Assembly: GCA_016165875.1 (NCBI GenBank)
Contig: JABBOT010000017.1
Coordinates: 1,155,330 to 1,219,329 of the forward strand
DNA length: 64,000 nt
Source: Acanthopleura granulata
Taxonomy: Eukaryota; Mollusca; Polyplacophora; Chitonida; Chitonidae
Reading direction: 5' to 3'
Below are positions 12,150 to 22,960 of the stretch, piece after piece; position 1 is the stretch's first letter, and every line of letters begins with the position of its first letter. The notes beneath the pieces were generated by a model that searched no databases, had not been told where the DNA came from, and worked only from the letters and a program-made list of their open reading frames with translations. The translations under genes and the position numbers were made by a program.

Positions 12150-13720
12150 TTTGGGCCAGAGAGGTTAATAATATCCCCAGCCGAGAGAACGAACTTTGAA
12201 AAGTTTGGAGCAGCCTGCCCTGACAGGTATTACGTAAATAGAAGAACACAGTGGAGCTGAGAGTGTCGCTTAGTCAAATCATCAGTCATCTATTATTGTG
12301 ATTGTTAAGTGTGTTTTTACTGCGGTCTCTTTGCTCCGATATCTTTAACAATCTGTTATGGACCTGACTCCATCGAAAAAATTACGACTTAAAAAGATAC
12401 GACTTCGTATTGGTCCTCCTCACGCCATAACGTACCTTAGATTGTCTATCTTGCTTGTGATGCAATGAGCTGGATTCCAACAACACCGGTACGTCTATTT
12501 CTCTTGTTTAAGTGACGGCAAGCTTTGTACAAAACATACCGAATCTCTACAGCAATAGTCTTAGTTAAACATGGGACACCAGAGTCTGCCGTCTTTGGTG
12601 TGGCGTTCCTTAGCGATATCACTGTAAATATGTTGGCGTTGTTACCAACTTGCTACGTTGATACCAGGTGAATTCTGTTGAAACAAATCAGTTTCTTCAA
12701 TGCAACCAAATTTGTGCCGTCAGTCCAACGACCTTGTGCGCAGATGAGACATTTTAAATAATTGACTTTACAAGAAATGGCCGTTTGTGCAGTCTCCATC
12801 TACTGACATACTTCAGCTTTATAGCGGCTTAAAAACTCAAACGCGAATGACAGACATGTTTTCGCAAACTGTGAGATTGAAAGAGAAACCACTTCGTGTC
12901 ACACATGAATAAACAATGTTGTGGATTGGAAAGACGCAGTGCCGAATAATTTTAAGCTAAGTAGAGGTTTCCCGCTGCGGGGTTACACAGACATTTCAAA
13001 CTAACAGTGGTTCTTTTTCGCTTAAATTTTGCCTTAATTCTTGTGGTTTACCTATTTCCAGAAAGTATTGCTTCTCGAACAACATGCCAATGATCCGTTA
13101 TAATTGACTTGACCCGTTTTCTTTGTTCGTACATTCCCATGTCCTTTGGGAGTTAAAGTAGCCGATTGCCTCGTTCCTCAGACTGATTCTTCGGTTTTCG
13201 CTGACGACACAAAAACCTAATTGAACGTAGGTAAGTTTAAATCGATGGTCGGGAAAGTTGAAAGCTTTTGGGTTTGAAACTATTGCTGGAAAAATCTCAC
13301 AAGGCATCCAATCAGAGTGAAGCTTTTTTCGCCGGTTTGAGCGTCTGTGCTTTCTCCACTGAAAACAAATGCCCATGTCTGTCTACCATATTCCCAAGAG
13401 CTCAGCGTTTGCTCGTTCTTCATCCTTAATCTAGAAATTCATTTCCCAGGAGACCGTTGATGAAGCAGACCAGATTCGTCAAGCCTTTAGCCAGCGAGCA
13501 GAGGAAGGGCGATCTGTTGGCTTGCCATTCCACTCATTCCCAGCAGCAAAGGTTGCCGTCGAAAACACCCATGAATAAGTATTGACCAGGAGCATGTGTC
13601 AGGCGGTAATCCGGCCCTTTGTGACGTCAGGGAGATCTGACTTATCTGTTAACGTGACTGTCTGTGCATGTGTTAGAAGTAAACAACCTGGACAGATGCA
13701 GACCTCGAAGGACTGTGATG
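12150..13720 (+). repeat. Dispersed repeat H, copy B
   Basis: Second plus-strand copy of the family seen at 4960-7590, shorter through internal deletions. Clearest blocks: GGACCTGACTCCATCGAAAAAA, CTGTAAATATGTTGGCGTTGTTACCA, GCAAACTGTGAGA, CAGACTGATTC, CCAATCAGAGTG and AATCCGGCCCTTTGTGACGTCA. Confidence 0.66.
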
Positions 13721-13829
13721 TTTCATAAGCAACTAGGTATGGACGCCGTTGTGATCAGGGAGAATATTCCTAAGCCCCAATCGGCTCCTTATGCCTCCTT
13801 ATAACGTGATAGGCTGATATTAAATTCGT

Positions 13830-14065
13830 GTAGGGCCCCCACAGAGTAAGGACCCATGTGCCCCTCACCAACGCCATCGTTCTGAGTTGCAGCCCAGCTC
13901 ATGCTTGTTTTATAAAGAGGAATATCTGCCAGCAACCTATGGATGGTCGTGGGTATTCACTGGGCTCTGCCCGGTTTCCTCTCACCACAGTGCCGGCCGC
14001 CGTTGTGTATGTGAAATATTACTGACTGCGACGTGAAATACATTTCAAGTAAATAAATAAATAAA
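13830..14065 (+). repeat. SINE copy 2 (tRNA-derived)
   Basis: Direct-orientation copy. It keeps TGAGTTGCAGCCCAGCTCATGC (remnant of the B-box region), GCCAGCAACC, GGATGGTCGTGGGT, GGGCTCTGCCCGGTTTCCTC, GCCGGCCGCCGTTGTGTA and GTGAAATATTACTGA, and ends in a (AAATA)n tail. Confidence 0.82.
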
Positions 14066-14916
14066 ATTGTGTACATGAGAGAAGTAACATATGCAGACAA
14101 GAGGTTTGTCATCAGGAACCGTTCTCTTCAAGCTAATATAGACCAGATCTCCCGCAAGCACTGGTTCAATGGGCAATATGGTCTGTTTCCTCATTGAGTC
14201 GAGTAATCGCGTATCCAGCGTGCCACGCTAATTGGAATAATTGTCAGGTCACTCCATGTAATTGAGACGAGGTGTTGAAAACATGCTTGAGGAAATCTAA
14301 CATTATGGGCCACAGAATGTGTTTTAACTTGAGTGTCATGGCAAGTACGGTGATTCGTGTCATTTTCGCAGAGTTTGGGGTGCCATATGTCACTGGAAAA
14401 AAAAATACCGGTAGTAACAATGGGGCAATTTACAGAAGGCCAAATGTAAATTTAAATAAATTTAAAAGAAATAAACAGACTCGAGGCACAGGTAGGGTAT
14501 TTGTTTCAGGACTAACCTCATGTTGAGACAGTGTTCAGCTTATGAATCATTTGTCAAATATTTCCTTTTCCAAAAAATATTTAAAATCACTTTGACAAGG
14601 CTATTAGGGATGATGCACCGAAAAGGGTCACTGTGATGTTGTCAATCCGGCATTATGCTAAATTTATTTATTAAAATACTCCATTGGCTTTTTGGTATAT
14701 ATTTACTTATTAAACAGAATGTAAAGATATTATACCATCTCAACAGCTCCTACAAATTCAAGACTGTGTTGGGAAAATGTTTCAGCTACCTAATTCTTCT
14801 CTTCAAGGCCATGTCTAGAAATCCAGAAGAACCCGACAACCTTAGAAATATGGATGATGCTGATCCGATCAGCACAGGAAATTGTCAAAACAGACGTTTA
14901 ATTTTTATTAAACTGA
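14066..14916. other. Unassigned stretch upstream of solo LTR
   Basis: AT-rich. A 106-codon open frame at 14655-14975 has no domain I recognise, is Leu/Phe/Ile-rich as random AT-rich frames are, and runs into the LTR, so I do not call it a gene. Confidence 0.35.
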
Positions 14917-15926
14917 TGTTACGAACCCAGTCTTTGAAGTGGTGTACTCTATTTTTTTTATTTCTAGGTGGATGACCTGCATTTTTCTCTCTGTGACGTA
15001 ATAGCCCGATCTGGAATTCAGTCGCGTGCCCTCTATGCTTCTGCGTTTATCAGTCTCGTGCCATTGTGCATGAAGCTCACATTCTGGAAAGATGTACCCA
15101 TATTGTAAACATGTTTACGGACAGGCCATCCAGGATTTTCTTCACGTTAGACTATAATTATGAGCGACCAAGTTGTAAAGCGCACAGTCATTTTCTAACA
15201 TCCACTTTAAGAGCAGTCGTTTTACTTGTGTCCATTCGAGTCACATTTGCTCTTCACTACTTGCAAGGATTTTTGTGGGATTTTGAACATATTGGCTTAC
15301 ACTCCTTTCGAAAATTTTGTCATTTTGTACTCCATATTTCGGTATGTTGCACTTCGTGAGCTTGTATTTCGCCACTTGCTGTTTGGTGTGAGACGTTCTT
15401 TTGGAGCTTGTATCGCTCATTGTCTCCATGAGCGGTTACGTACATTACATCCCAGTTTACACTGAAAGTGACTGTGTATATTTCCGAGGAGTGAAACATA
15501 CATCGCTAGCTCAGCATTACGGACGCTATTGTCCGTAGTTAGGATATGTACCATCGTCGGCGTACCGCGACCTCTGCTGCAGGATTTATCATCCTGCAGT
15601 TCTAGAATTTCGAAGAACTGTGGATTCTATATTTACGTGGACTGATGTGCCTTTGGAAGCCGGAATAATCCATCCGGATTTCGGACACTAGCATCCGTAA
15701 GAAAACTATATATATTTTTGTAATTATCTGTATTGTTTTGTATATAATTGTTACTTGTAATATCTGTTTATTTTGTTCAAATTTAAGGTAACGTCTTCGT
15801 GTTTCTTTGTTTGATCTTGTGTTAGGCCCATCGCTCCCTGAGAGTAGAACAAGCCGTTCGTTTGTCATTTTCCTCTTAGATAGTGGTACTGTTACACTGG
15901 GTATATGTATTGTTCGTGTTGGGACA
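14917..15926 (+). repeat. Solo (or truncated) Ty3/Gypsy LTR, same family as 1126-2049
   Basis: Starts TGTTACGAACCCAG and ends near GTTGGGACA. It aligns with the reverse complement of 1126-2049 for almost its full length, including the inner part (GTCTTCGTGTTTCTTTGTTTGA, then CCTGAGAGTAGAACAAGCC). No gag or pol follows, so it is most simply a solo LTR left by recombination. No clear target duplication was seen at the proposed ends. Open frames of 97 and 122 codons within it are LTR sequence, not genes. Confidence 0.7.
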
Positions 15927-16028
15927 TAATCCAGGGTTTTATGCTTTTGAAATGGATACTTTCCACGCATCCATTGTAGTGCGGTTTAGTCCAAATACTG
16001 TCTTACTTAATTGTTATTGACATTATCA

Positions 16029-16222
16029 TGGGGTCCCCGTGGGCGAAGGGGGTTAGCGCACACTGGCTTCCGCTACGGTCTCACGTGGGAAGATCCGCCG
16101 GCAACTTGCGGATGGTCGTGCGTTTCCACCAGGCTGTACCCGGTTTCCTACCACTGTAATGCTTGCCGCCGTCGTATAAGTGAAATAGTTTTGAGTACGC
16201 CGTAAAACACCAGTGAAATAAC
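16029..16222 (+). repeat. SINE copy 3, internally deleted
   Basis: Has the head (GGGGTCCCCGTGGGCGAAGG, GGTTAGCGCAC), then jumps to CTGGCTTCC and continues through GATGGTCGTGCGT, GTACCCGGTTTCCTACCA, GCCGCCGTCGTATAAGTGAA and GCCGTAAAACACC. The segment containing the B box is deleted. Confidence 0.85.
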
Positions 16223-16319
16223 CAAGATGACCACATTCCGTTGCCCTGTTATTTTTTAGGTTTATAACGTAAACGTGACATATGTTATTGGATCTCATAT
16301 CGTCTTATAACGAATTGTA

Positions 16320-16460
16320 AGAATTGCTCGTGTAGGAATACCAACATATGCAGAGGTTACCGATTTTAAATCGGTTTCTAAATTGGCTATTTCCGTATAG
16401 ATAACTCGCCAGACATAAACAGTCAGCATTTCAGACCTGGTGGGCGATGCATGCATGAAT
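16320..16460 (+). repeat. Dispersed repeat L, copy 2
   Basis: GATAACTCGCCAGACATAAACA and GACCTGGTGGGCGAT match 9883-9945 in the same orientation. Confidence 0.4.
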
Positions 16461-16654
16461 TCATGACAAGTGCATGTAAAATGGGTAAAGGGCATGATAG
16501 TCAGTCCACATGGTTAATCATTAATAATAATTTCCAGTTACAGTGTATGCCGACGAGGGGTCCTTGGAATGTATATGGATATGCATACTGTGTCTGCTTG
16601 TGTCAGAGAGAATCAATGCTGCCAAAGTGTGTCCGCCACCGGAAGTATATATAT

Positions 16655-17080
16655 CTAAATTTATAACATGAAAAGATCAAGAAGCCTACTCCCAAAGCAC
16701 AACACAATGGTCTGGAAATACTCTGCAGTGTTGTTCACACATGTACTTGTTCTAGTTAAAATATATAACATTCAAACAGTGTCCTGTTACTGTGTCACTG
16801 CGTTACATTGACAGCCAATTTGGAAGAGTTACGTCACATCTTATAAACAGCTGATAACTCTTAGCTCTCTGACTTGCCAGTCTGTCGTAAGCTTTAAAGC
16901 ACTGACTCCTCCACATCCCCAGTAGGCAGCAAAATGCTTCACACTTCGAACGATAATTGAGGTAAGAATTCATATAAATTCAAACAGGTTTTTGCATCCA
17001 AAAGAGAATTTTGTAATCTTTTTAATGAATATTGTCTCAGTCATTAGCTCTCTTTACTTTAATATGAACTAAATATTACT
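16655..17080 (+). repeat. Dispersed repeat G, copy 1
   Basis: Aligns along its length with 55.39-55.80 kb in the same orientation. Shared blocks: AACACAATGGTCTGGAAATAC, GTGTTGTTCAC, TTAAAATATATAACATT, TCCCCAGT followed by GGCAG, and AATTCATA followed by AAATTCAAACAGGTTTT. Both copies end at CTTTA followed by CTTTAA. No coding signature. Confidence 0.72.
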
Positions 17081-17095
17081 TCAAATTCCAGAAGC

Positions 17096-17506
17096 ATGGA
17101 TGACATTTTAGTAAGCCCCAGAAAAACACATATCAATTTCTGTAAGCGGAATGGACTCCAAATGGCCTACCTAATCACCCAACACGCAGGCGTACGTGAC
17201 ATAAGCTTTGATGGGTCGAGACACGCGACGCGAGGACGGCACCAATCCCGCGCGATTTGCACTGCCCTCGTGTTGCTGATTTCGACCTCATCCGGCCTCC
17301 ATACTAAAGGATTAATCCTGTTGCAAAACCATCAAGCTTCGCGTTTTTCCAATCTGAGATCATTTACTACCGGGGAAGTCTACCGGAAACGAAATCTGGT
17401 ATTCCGTTTCTACATCAACAAAATTTGTATGGTTTTTCCTGTTAAAGCTGAAAAAACAGAAGGCCTTGTTGTGCGAAGACACAATATGTTCAGATGTTGT
17501 ACATGA
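17096..17506 (+). other. 136-codon open frame overlapping repeat J, probably not a gene
   Basis: A continuous frame of 136 codons with no recognised domain. Its last third (17330-17506) is repeat J sequence with homologues at 17.60-17.73 and 37.7-37.9 kb. The copy at 37.7 kb reads in a comparable frame for a short distance (TGE-x-YR), which could mean the repeat once encoded protein. I find no family for it. Confidence 0.2.
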
Positions 17507-17740
17507 CTGATAGACCTTCCAAAACATGCGCTTCCACTTTTAAGTCTCAAAGACTTTATCATGAACAGAATGAAGCATATTAGTAAAGTGTTTCCCAAAA
17601 TAGGCCACTGACGATGATACGTTTTTTTCTTGTCGGCGAATGTTAAAGCTGAAAACAGAAACCCATCGTTTGCGAAGGTATACCAAGCGCTCAGAGGTTG
17701 GGCATGTGGAAATGACTTCCTCTGATCATGTGCTCCATCT
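17330..17740 (+). repeat. Dispersed repeat J, two partial copies in tandem
   Basis: First part: ATCATTTACTACCGGGGAAG, TCTACCGGA, ACAGAAGGCC, CAGATGTTG. Second part: GTTTTTTTCTTGTCGGCGAA, GTTAAAGCTGAAAACAGAA, GGGCATGTGGAAATGACTTCC. Both match the reverse complement of 37.70-37.92 kb. Confidence 0.55.
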
Positions 17741-18053
17741 TAAATCTTATTAACTTTGTCAACAGTAGACATGAAAAACATAATACAAAAGTGTATGAAA
17801 AGAAGCCTTTAACTATTACTTTGAAACGCACCATAAGGGTTGTTTCCGAACATTTATTTATTATGTGCATTTGTTTATTCTCGCTATGTTTGTTTATTCT
17901 TTATGCCATTGTTTATAAATCCCCAGTCATGAAATCTTCACTTAAAATACATTAGGCAACCACAACACAAAAGTCTAAATCATCTACCGTTGGCAAAAAA
18001 TCGATCACCTCTCCTATATGTGACAGGCAGATATACGCAACATATTGGTGAAA
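17741..18053. other. Unassigned stretch
   Basis: AT-rich with TTTATT-rich segments. Nothing recognised. Confidence 0.3.
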
Positions 18054-18285
18054 GATTTATTTGTTTATTTATTTGATTGCTATTTTACGACGTGCTCAAG
18101 AATACTTAACTTATACCACGACGGCCAGCACTATGGTGGGAGGAATCCGGGAAGAACCTGGCGGAAACCCACGCCCTCTAGAGAGGAACCCAGCATGAAC
18201 ACACAGCGACCGCATTGGTTAGAGGCGCCAGAGTCATTATACTGCGCTAGTGCGCTAACCAACTGAGCGTTTACGGTGTCCTGAG
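18054..18285 (-). repeat. SINE copy 4, with tRNA-like head
   Basis: Reverse-orientation copy with TTTATTTGATTG, CGTGCTCAAGAATA, CCACGACGGCCAGCACTATGG, CACAGCGACCGCATTGG and a well-kept head. On the minus strand the head reads CGCTCAGTTGGTTAGCGC, a good tRNA A box. This copy best supports a tRNA origin for the family. Confidence 0.88.
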
Positions 18286-18689
18286 CGATGCATTGTCACT
18301 AAACCCTATAAAGAATGAGAGCCATTCGGTCAAGAAATAATGTAGGGCTTGGATTGAACCCATCTTGTGTAATAGCGATTTGTAAGCTACACTACTTTGT
18401 TGAGCCGCGTGCCGATTCTTATTTGAAAATGAAACTCAGCCTTTAAGCCTATGGCTCAGTTTCATCGCCTGGATGAAGAGATGATGAACTGCATTATCTT
18501 GTAAGCAGTCTAGGATAGCTGTTAGGAGCAGCAGGAATATCGAGTAAAAAGACAGACTGAACTGAGTCAGAAAATCTGGACGGGAAGTGCATTCCTCCAC
18601 AGTTAAGATGAGATGGCCTATATTATTACTCGGGATCAAGCGCTTCGCTTGTTCAATCCCACGAGTAGTTTTCGACGGCCAGACAAATT
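18286..18689. other. Unassigned stretch
   Basis: Nothing recognised. Confidence 0.3.
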
Positions 18690-18970
18690 AGGCCACTTAG
18701 AGCACTGTCCCTGGAGTTCATCATCGACAGGAACGACAGAGTTTAAATGTAATCAAAACCTAACAAGGTGCTGTAAATTACATGGACAAGCCTTGTATTA
18801 AATCGATATTAGCAGAAAACAATTCCAAAATACCACTCTTGTGTCTCGCTACTTCATCACATGGTTGTTTCTCGATGTTTTCGCCACAGATCTAAAGAGA
18901 GTTAATCTACTCAGGCGGGAAAATTAAGGAAAAAGGCGCCATTGATCACAGCTTTAATTAGATTTCGGAT
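18690..18970 (+). repeat. Dispersed repeat J, right part
   Basis: AAGGTGCTGTAAATTACATGG, ACAAGCC and a GGGAAAATTAAGGAAA block match 10.91-11.08 kb in the same orientation. Confidence 0.5.
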
Positions 18971-18978
18971 CAAAATCA

Positions 18979-19013
18979 GGGGAGGGGAGGGGAGGGGAGG
19001 GGAGAGGAGGGGA
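18979..19013 (+). repeat. (GGGGA)n microsatellite
   Basis: About seven units with one interruption, lying directly against the 5'-truncated end of a SINE. Four or more G-runs give G-quadruplex potential on the plus strand. Confidence 0.9.
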
Positions 19014-19226
19014 ATGAAACCTGCCACCAATGCGGTCGGTGTGAGTTCAAGTCCAGTTCATACTGGCTTCATCTCCGGCCGTACATGGGAAGGAGCGTCA
19101 GCAACTGCGGATGGTCGTGCGTTTTCGCCCGGCCCTGCCCGGTTTCCTCCCATCGTAATGCTGAGCGCCGTCGTATAAGAGAAATATTCTTGAGTATGGC
19201 GTAAAACATCAAATAAATAAACAAAA
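19014..19226 (+). repeat. SINE copy 5, head truncated
   Basis: Begins in the body (CACCAATGCGGTCGGTGTGA), has a good B-box-like GAGTTCAAGTCC, then CTTCATCTCCGGCCGTACAT, GGATGGTCGTGCG, GCCCGGTTTCCTCCCA, and GCCGTCGTATAAGAGAAATA ending in an AAATAAA tail. Confidence 0.9.
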
Positions 19227-19685
19227 TCAGTGGTAAGTATCAGAGAATGTCGTTTGTGTTACTTTGTTTATTTTTGTTTTTTTTTTCCTGTGTATCCACT
19301 GAGTAATGAGAGATGGCATTACTAGAAATGAACTTAGGTGCTCAATGCTCACCGGGAATTCGTGTTGGAAGTTGTGAAGGGCAAGCATTCATATTTCCGT
19401 ACATTTTTGCAACGGTTCTTGAGAGCCAAAGAGGACCAGTGCACTAGAGATGATGTACTTGTGAACATGGTGCCTCCTAAAAATAATTTTATGTTAAGAT
19501 AGATCTGTAAGCGCCATTCAGACAACAGCTGGCATAGTCACTATAACGATGCCTGAATTCAGGAACCGAATCACAGCTTTGTAGGTGATGGAAAGTATGT
19601 CATGCAGCGTGGAAGGTAAACGTAGCAATAGGGCCAGCCCTATTGCTACGTTTACACAACTAGTTTTGTTTTATTGTTGTACTAT
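19227..19685. other. Unassigned stretch with a perfect hairpin
   Basis: T-rich near 19260-19290. The only structure is the inverted repeat at 19616-19655. Confidence 0.4.
19616..19655. repeat. Perfect 19-bp-arm inverted repeat
   Basis: Arm GTAAACGTAGCAATAGGGC at 19616-19634, a two-base loop CA, and its exact reverse complement at 19637-19655. It lies outside any recognised element. It could be the tip of a fold-back or MITE remnant. No U-run follows it, so a terminator is not supported. Confidence 0.85.
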
Positions 19686-19689
19686 TATT

Positions 19690-19990
19690 GTTTTTCGCAG
19701 AGAGATCCTCCAGTCTGTCTGACATATCCAGACACAAACACAGTTTCCTGGCTTAAGTGTATCTGACTAGTTGACAGAACCTCAATGACTGTCTTTAGAT
19801 ATGCCTTTGCCAGACTAACACTCACAAGAGGGCCTTTCCCGACAGAACCCCGTTGTGATTACCTCATACTTACAATGTCCAATCCACGGCTGGCAGCCAT
19901 TACTCACTTCATCGCACCATCAACACTTCCGAAGCCGACTGGTCTGTTTTCGGCAGTTCCGTCTGTATACATGTAGAATATTATTAATGG
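19690..19990 (+). repeat. Dispersed repeat E, copy 1
   Basis: TCCAGTCTGTCTGACATATCC, CCTGGCTTAAGTGT, TCTGACTAGTTGACAG, GACTAACAC, and GTCTGTTTTCGGCAG near the right end. The same order recurs at 22.72-22.96 and 32.05-32.36 kb. Confidence 0.66.
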
Positions 19991-20113
19991 CAAGGGCGAG
20001 TAACTAGTAGGAATACTGCATTTCACATCCACATATCTCCCGCCCACTGGCATTTAATGAATCCTGTGTAGAGTCACGATTCATATCAATGCCTGAGGAT
20101 CTTACCAATGATT

Positions 20114-20376
20114 AATTTATTTCTTTAGTTGATTGGTGTTTTATGCCGTACTCAAGAATAAATCACTTATACGACGGCGGCCACCATTATGGCGAGAGGA
20201 AACCGGGTAGAGCCCCGGCGAAATCTTCGAATATCCGCAGGTTGTGTCGGGCCCTCCCACGTTCAGCCGGAGAGGAAGCCATCATGAGATGGACTTGAAC
20301 TCACAGCGATGGCAGTGGTGAGAGGCACTGGGTCATAACGCCGCGCTGACGTGCTAATCCCCTCATGGAGGCCCCA
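20114..20376 (-). repeat. SINE copy 6, near full length
   Basis: Complete set of landmarks on the reverse strand: TTTATTTCTTTAGTTGATTG tail, GCCGTACTCAAGAATA, ACTTATACGACGGCGGCC, GAGAGGAAACCGGGTAGAGC, CAGCCGGAGAGGAAGCC, GGACTTGAACTCACAGCGA (B box), GTGAGAGGC, GGTCATAACGCCGCGCTGA, and a TCATGGAGGCCCC head. About 260 bp, the best length estimate for the family here. Confidence 0.92.
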
Positions 20377-20936
20377 TATTACCAATGAAGCCACACCAAT
20401 AGTCAGCAAATCCTGAGTCACGTAGGATAGTTCCTTGAGGGACGAAAATTCAGCTTTAACAGCTTTATATGTCAAATTTTGGAAAGTTTGTTAACCGACA
20501 GTGTACTAAACATATTTTTTTCTCTGACTGGAGAAAAATATGGAATATATCAGCTCAGCACAGGGATGTCTTTTTAAACCCCCAAACCCGTAAGTTGTTA
20601 TGTCGCTTCCACTGTCAACTGTGAGGGTTGTCGCTATTTGTTTGCAGGCTGTGTTCAAAACGAAAATGGAGAAGGAATTGTCATTTTTGGTGATATTTAT
20701 GAATAGCAGTTTAGCTCAATTATATTTTGAGGCCCATTATCACCATTTATTTAACAAATAAGATTACTTTACAGTGGCCACATATCCGCCTATGGTCAGT
20801 CAGAAAATCTTTGCACAGTTTTACTTTTGTGAAATCATTCAATCAGTCAGTCATTTTTTTCTTTTCGTAGCCGACAAAATTACCCTTAGCCGACTAACCA
20901 ACCTTAGACGGCTCTAGAAGTTTTTGAAACAGGCTC
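20377..20936. other. Unassigned stretch
   Basis: Nothing recognised between two SINEs. Confidence 0.3.
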
Positions 20937-21116
20937 AATATGGTCGCTGTGAGTTCAACCCCAGCTCATATTGACTTTCTCTTCCACTCTGAGTTTACTA
21001 GCCAGCTACCTGGGAGTGGCTCTGCCCACCAGTCCCCACTCCCCCACAATAATGTTGGCCGCCGTTGTATAAGTGAAATATTCTTAATTAAGTCTTAAAA
21101 ACGCAATCAAATAAAA
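20937..21116 (+). repeat. SINE copy 7, 5'-truncated
   Basis: GTCGCTGTGAGTTCAACCCC, AGCTCATATTGACTT, GGCTCTGCCC, GTTGGCCGCCGTTGTATAAG, TGAAATATTCTTAA and an AATCAAATAAAA tail. Confidence 0.85.
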
Positions 21117-21564
21117 GGATAAATTCTTTATTGTGGCATTTATAACGCTATGATCTAAACTCAGTAGTAACATATTTATCATTAATTCTCGTTTGAAATG
21201 AATATTCATCTCGTGCAGTATTTAACATATTACGATTGCCTTGTGCGAGTTTCTTTTTATGTTGCTTCTACATGTTCCAAACGAAAAATAATGCTTCGGC
21301 AGTTATACTGGAACATACCAGTGCATGGAGCATAGGTCGTGTATGGCATTAATTCCTTAAATAGCATAAAGAGTTTTCAACCGAAGTCGACTGTAATGAG
21401 CTGCAGAAGGCTCGACTTATTCAAAACACCATGCATAATTCAACTATGCATGTGACTGCCTCTGAGGTTAGAACGTTCACTTTGATGTCGCGAGAGGTGC
21501 CTGATCAACCGATCCGTCAAAATTAATGGTCATCACGCATGGCAGATCACAATTACGGTAAGCC
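21117..21564. other. Unassigned stretch
   Basis: AT-rich. Nothing recognised. Confidence 0.3.
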
Positions 21565-21690
21565 TTTTACTGTGATTTTTACCCGGCTCTGCCCGTTTTC
21601 CTTCCACCATAACGTTGGCCACCGTCGCATGGAATATTGTTGAGTACGGCGTAAAACTCGGGTCAAATAAATAAAGAAATAAATAAAAAC
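21565..21690 (+). repeat. SINE copy 8, 3' part
   Basis: CCCGGCTCTGCCCGTTTTCC, CCATAACGTTGGCCACCGTCG, GAGTACGGCGTAAAACTC and an (AAATA)n tail. Confidence 0.82.
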
Positions 21691-21699
21691 TTGAACTTT

Positions 21700-22540
21700 G
21701 TCCATGAGCCGGAGGAAACAACACGAGATGAGAAAACACCCAGGCGTCGAAGCATTTCACAAACAGATGAGGTAATGTCCATTCGTGTTCGCTGGCTGCA
21801 GCGATCGGCCATGGGGTTTCTGCTGTCGTCAGCCCCATGAATGTGCTGAACTTCCAAGCAGTCGCACCACTTACAGCAAAGAGTCTTGTTACATTTTGTA
21901 CATGTCATGGTGACCTGAAGACATCGGCGAAGAATCGATCCATATGGAGATTTACAGATGACCTTACAGATATGTAAAGTGGTAAGGAACTCGCAAAAGC
22001 CAAACGTTCTTATCCGTATACAGCCTTTTCAGCGAGACAGGCAAGGCAAAAGAAGCAGAGTTGCTACGTGTGGCGCAATGTGCCGAACGAAATCCTTAGA
22101 AAATCCGATGTAGCACTAACTAGGAAATCATCTATTGGGACCGCCTCAGATTAACAAAGCATTTCACATTTTGTTGTCATGAACGTACGAGGTATTTTCC
22201 CTTCCTGCTCATTGGCAAAAAGATGGGTTTTATGGGTTCTTCTCCCTCTGAACCCATGGAAGCGCTACGCTTTACCACTGTTTCACCACTAAGTCCTGTT
22301 ATCTGGTACATGACCTGAAGACGTCAAAAACGAAGACGGCATCACTGAAATGGAAATTTACAGACGGAGAAAGCGGCAATTGACGGGACACCTTGAAGTG
22401 TGCTGGAAAACCAGAAACGGCCAACATTCTTGTATTTATACAACTTATTTGGTGAATCATGCTAGCCAAAATCGACAGAGGAAGTACTGACGCTATATAC
22501 TGAAAAAAAGGCATCTGAATTATACCGAGAATCTGACACC
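21700..22540 (+). repeat. Dispersed repeat D, two copies in tandem
   Basis: First signature at 21895-22070 (TACATGTCATGGTGACCTGA, GATCCATATGGAGATTTACAG). A second begins near 22100 (AAAGCATTTCACATTTTGTTG) and runs through TACATGACCTGAAGACGTC, GAAATGGAAATTTACAGACGG and CTTGTATTTATACAACTTATT. The second copy is followed about 180 bp later by repeat E. Confidence 0.6.
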
Positions 22541-22719
22541 GAGATGTGTGTGAGGGAAATCCAGGCAACGGGACACGACGTAGTCAATATCAGTATGCAA
22601 AGATGGAACATTCTTCAAACAACAAATGACAGCAAAAGCGAAAGGCGTCAGAACAACGGACAAATACTGAAGTTGAGTCTTGGATATATGCATTGCCCCC
22701 CACCCACCCACCTCCGCGA

Positions 22720-22960
22720 CAACATGTGTCCTTCAAAAAACTTACTGACATATTCAGAGACTGACACAATTTCCTGGCTGAAATATGTCTGTCAAGCTGA
22801 TAGCACCTGAATAACCCCGTCTTCAGACATGTCCTTCCGTGGCTGGACTAATAACATCAACAGGAAGCCTATACATGCGCTGACCTCTATGCAATCCACT
22901 GCTGGCAATCATTTTAGACTTCAGCAAACTCTAAACACCTTTGTGGCCAATAACAGCAGA
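22720..22960 (+). repeat. Dispersed repeat E, copy 2
   Basis: TGACATATTCAGAGACTGAC, CAATTTCCTGGCTGAAATA, TCTGTCAAGCTGATAGCACC, GACATGTCCTTCCGTGGC and GGACTAATAACA match the copies at 19.7 and 32.1 kb. Confidence 0.66.

Noticed and set aside
14655..14975. 106-codon frame as a membrane protein
   Set aside because: Hydrophobic composition follows from AT-rich codons, and it runs into an LTR.
15602..15970. 122-codon minus-strand frame as a gene
   Set aside because: It lies in the solo LTR, antisense to the LTR.
17096..17506. 136-codon open frame as a host gene
   Set aside because: Its last third is repeat J, there is no recognised domain and no splice or neighbour support.
18236..18270. A tRNA gene at GCGCTAACCAACTGAGC
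   Set aside because: It is the A-box head of a SINE, with SINE body and tail attached.
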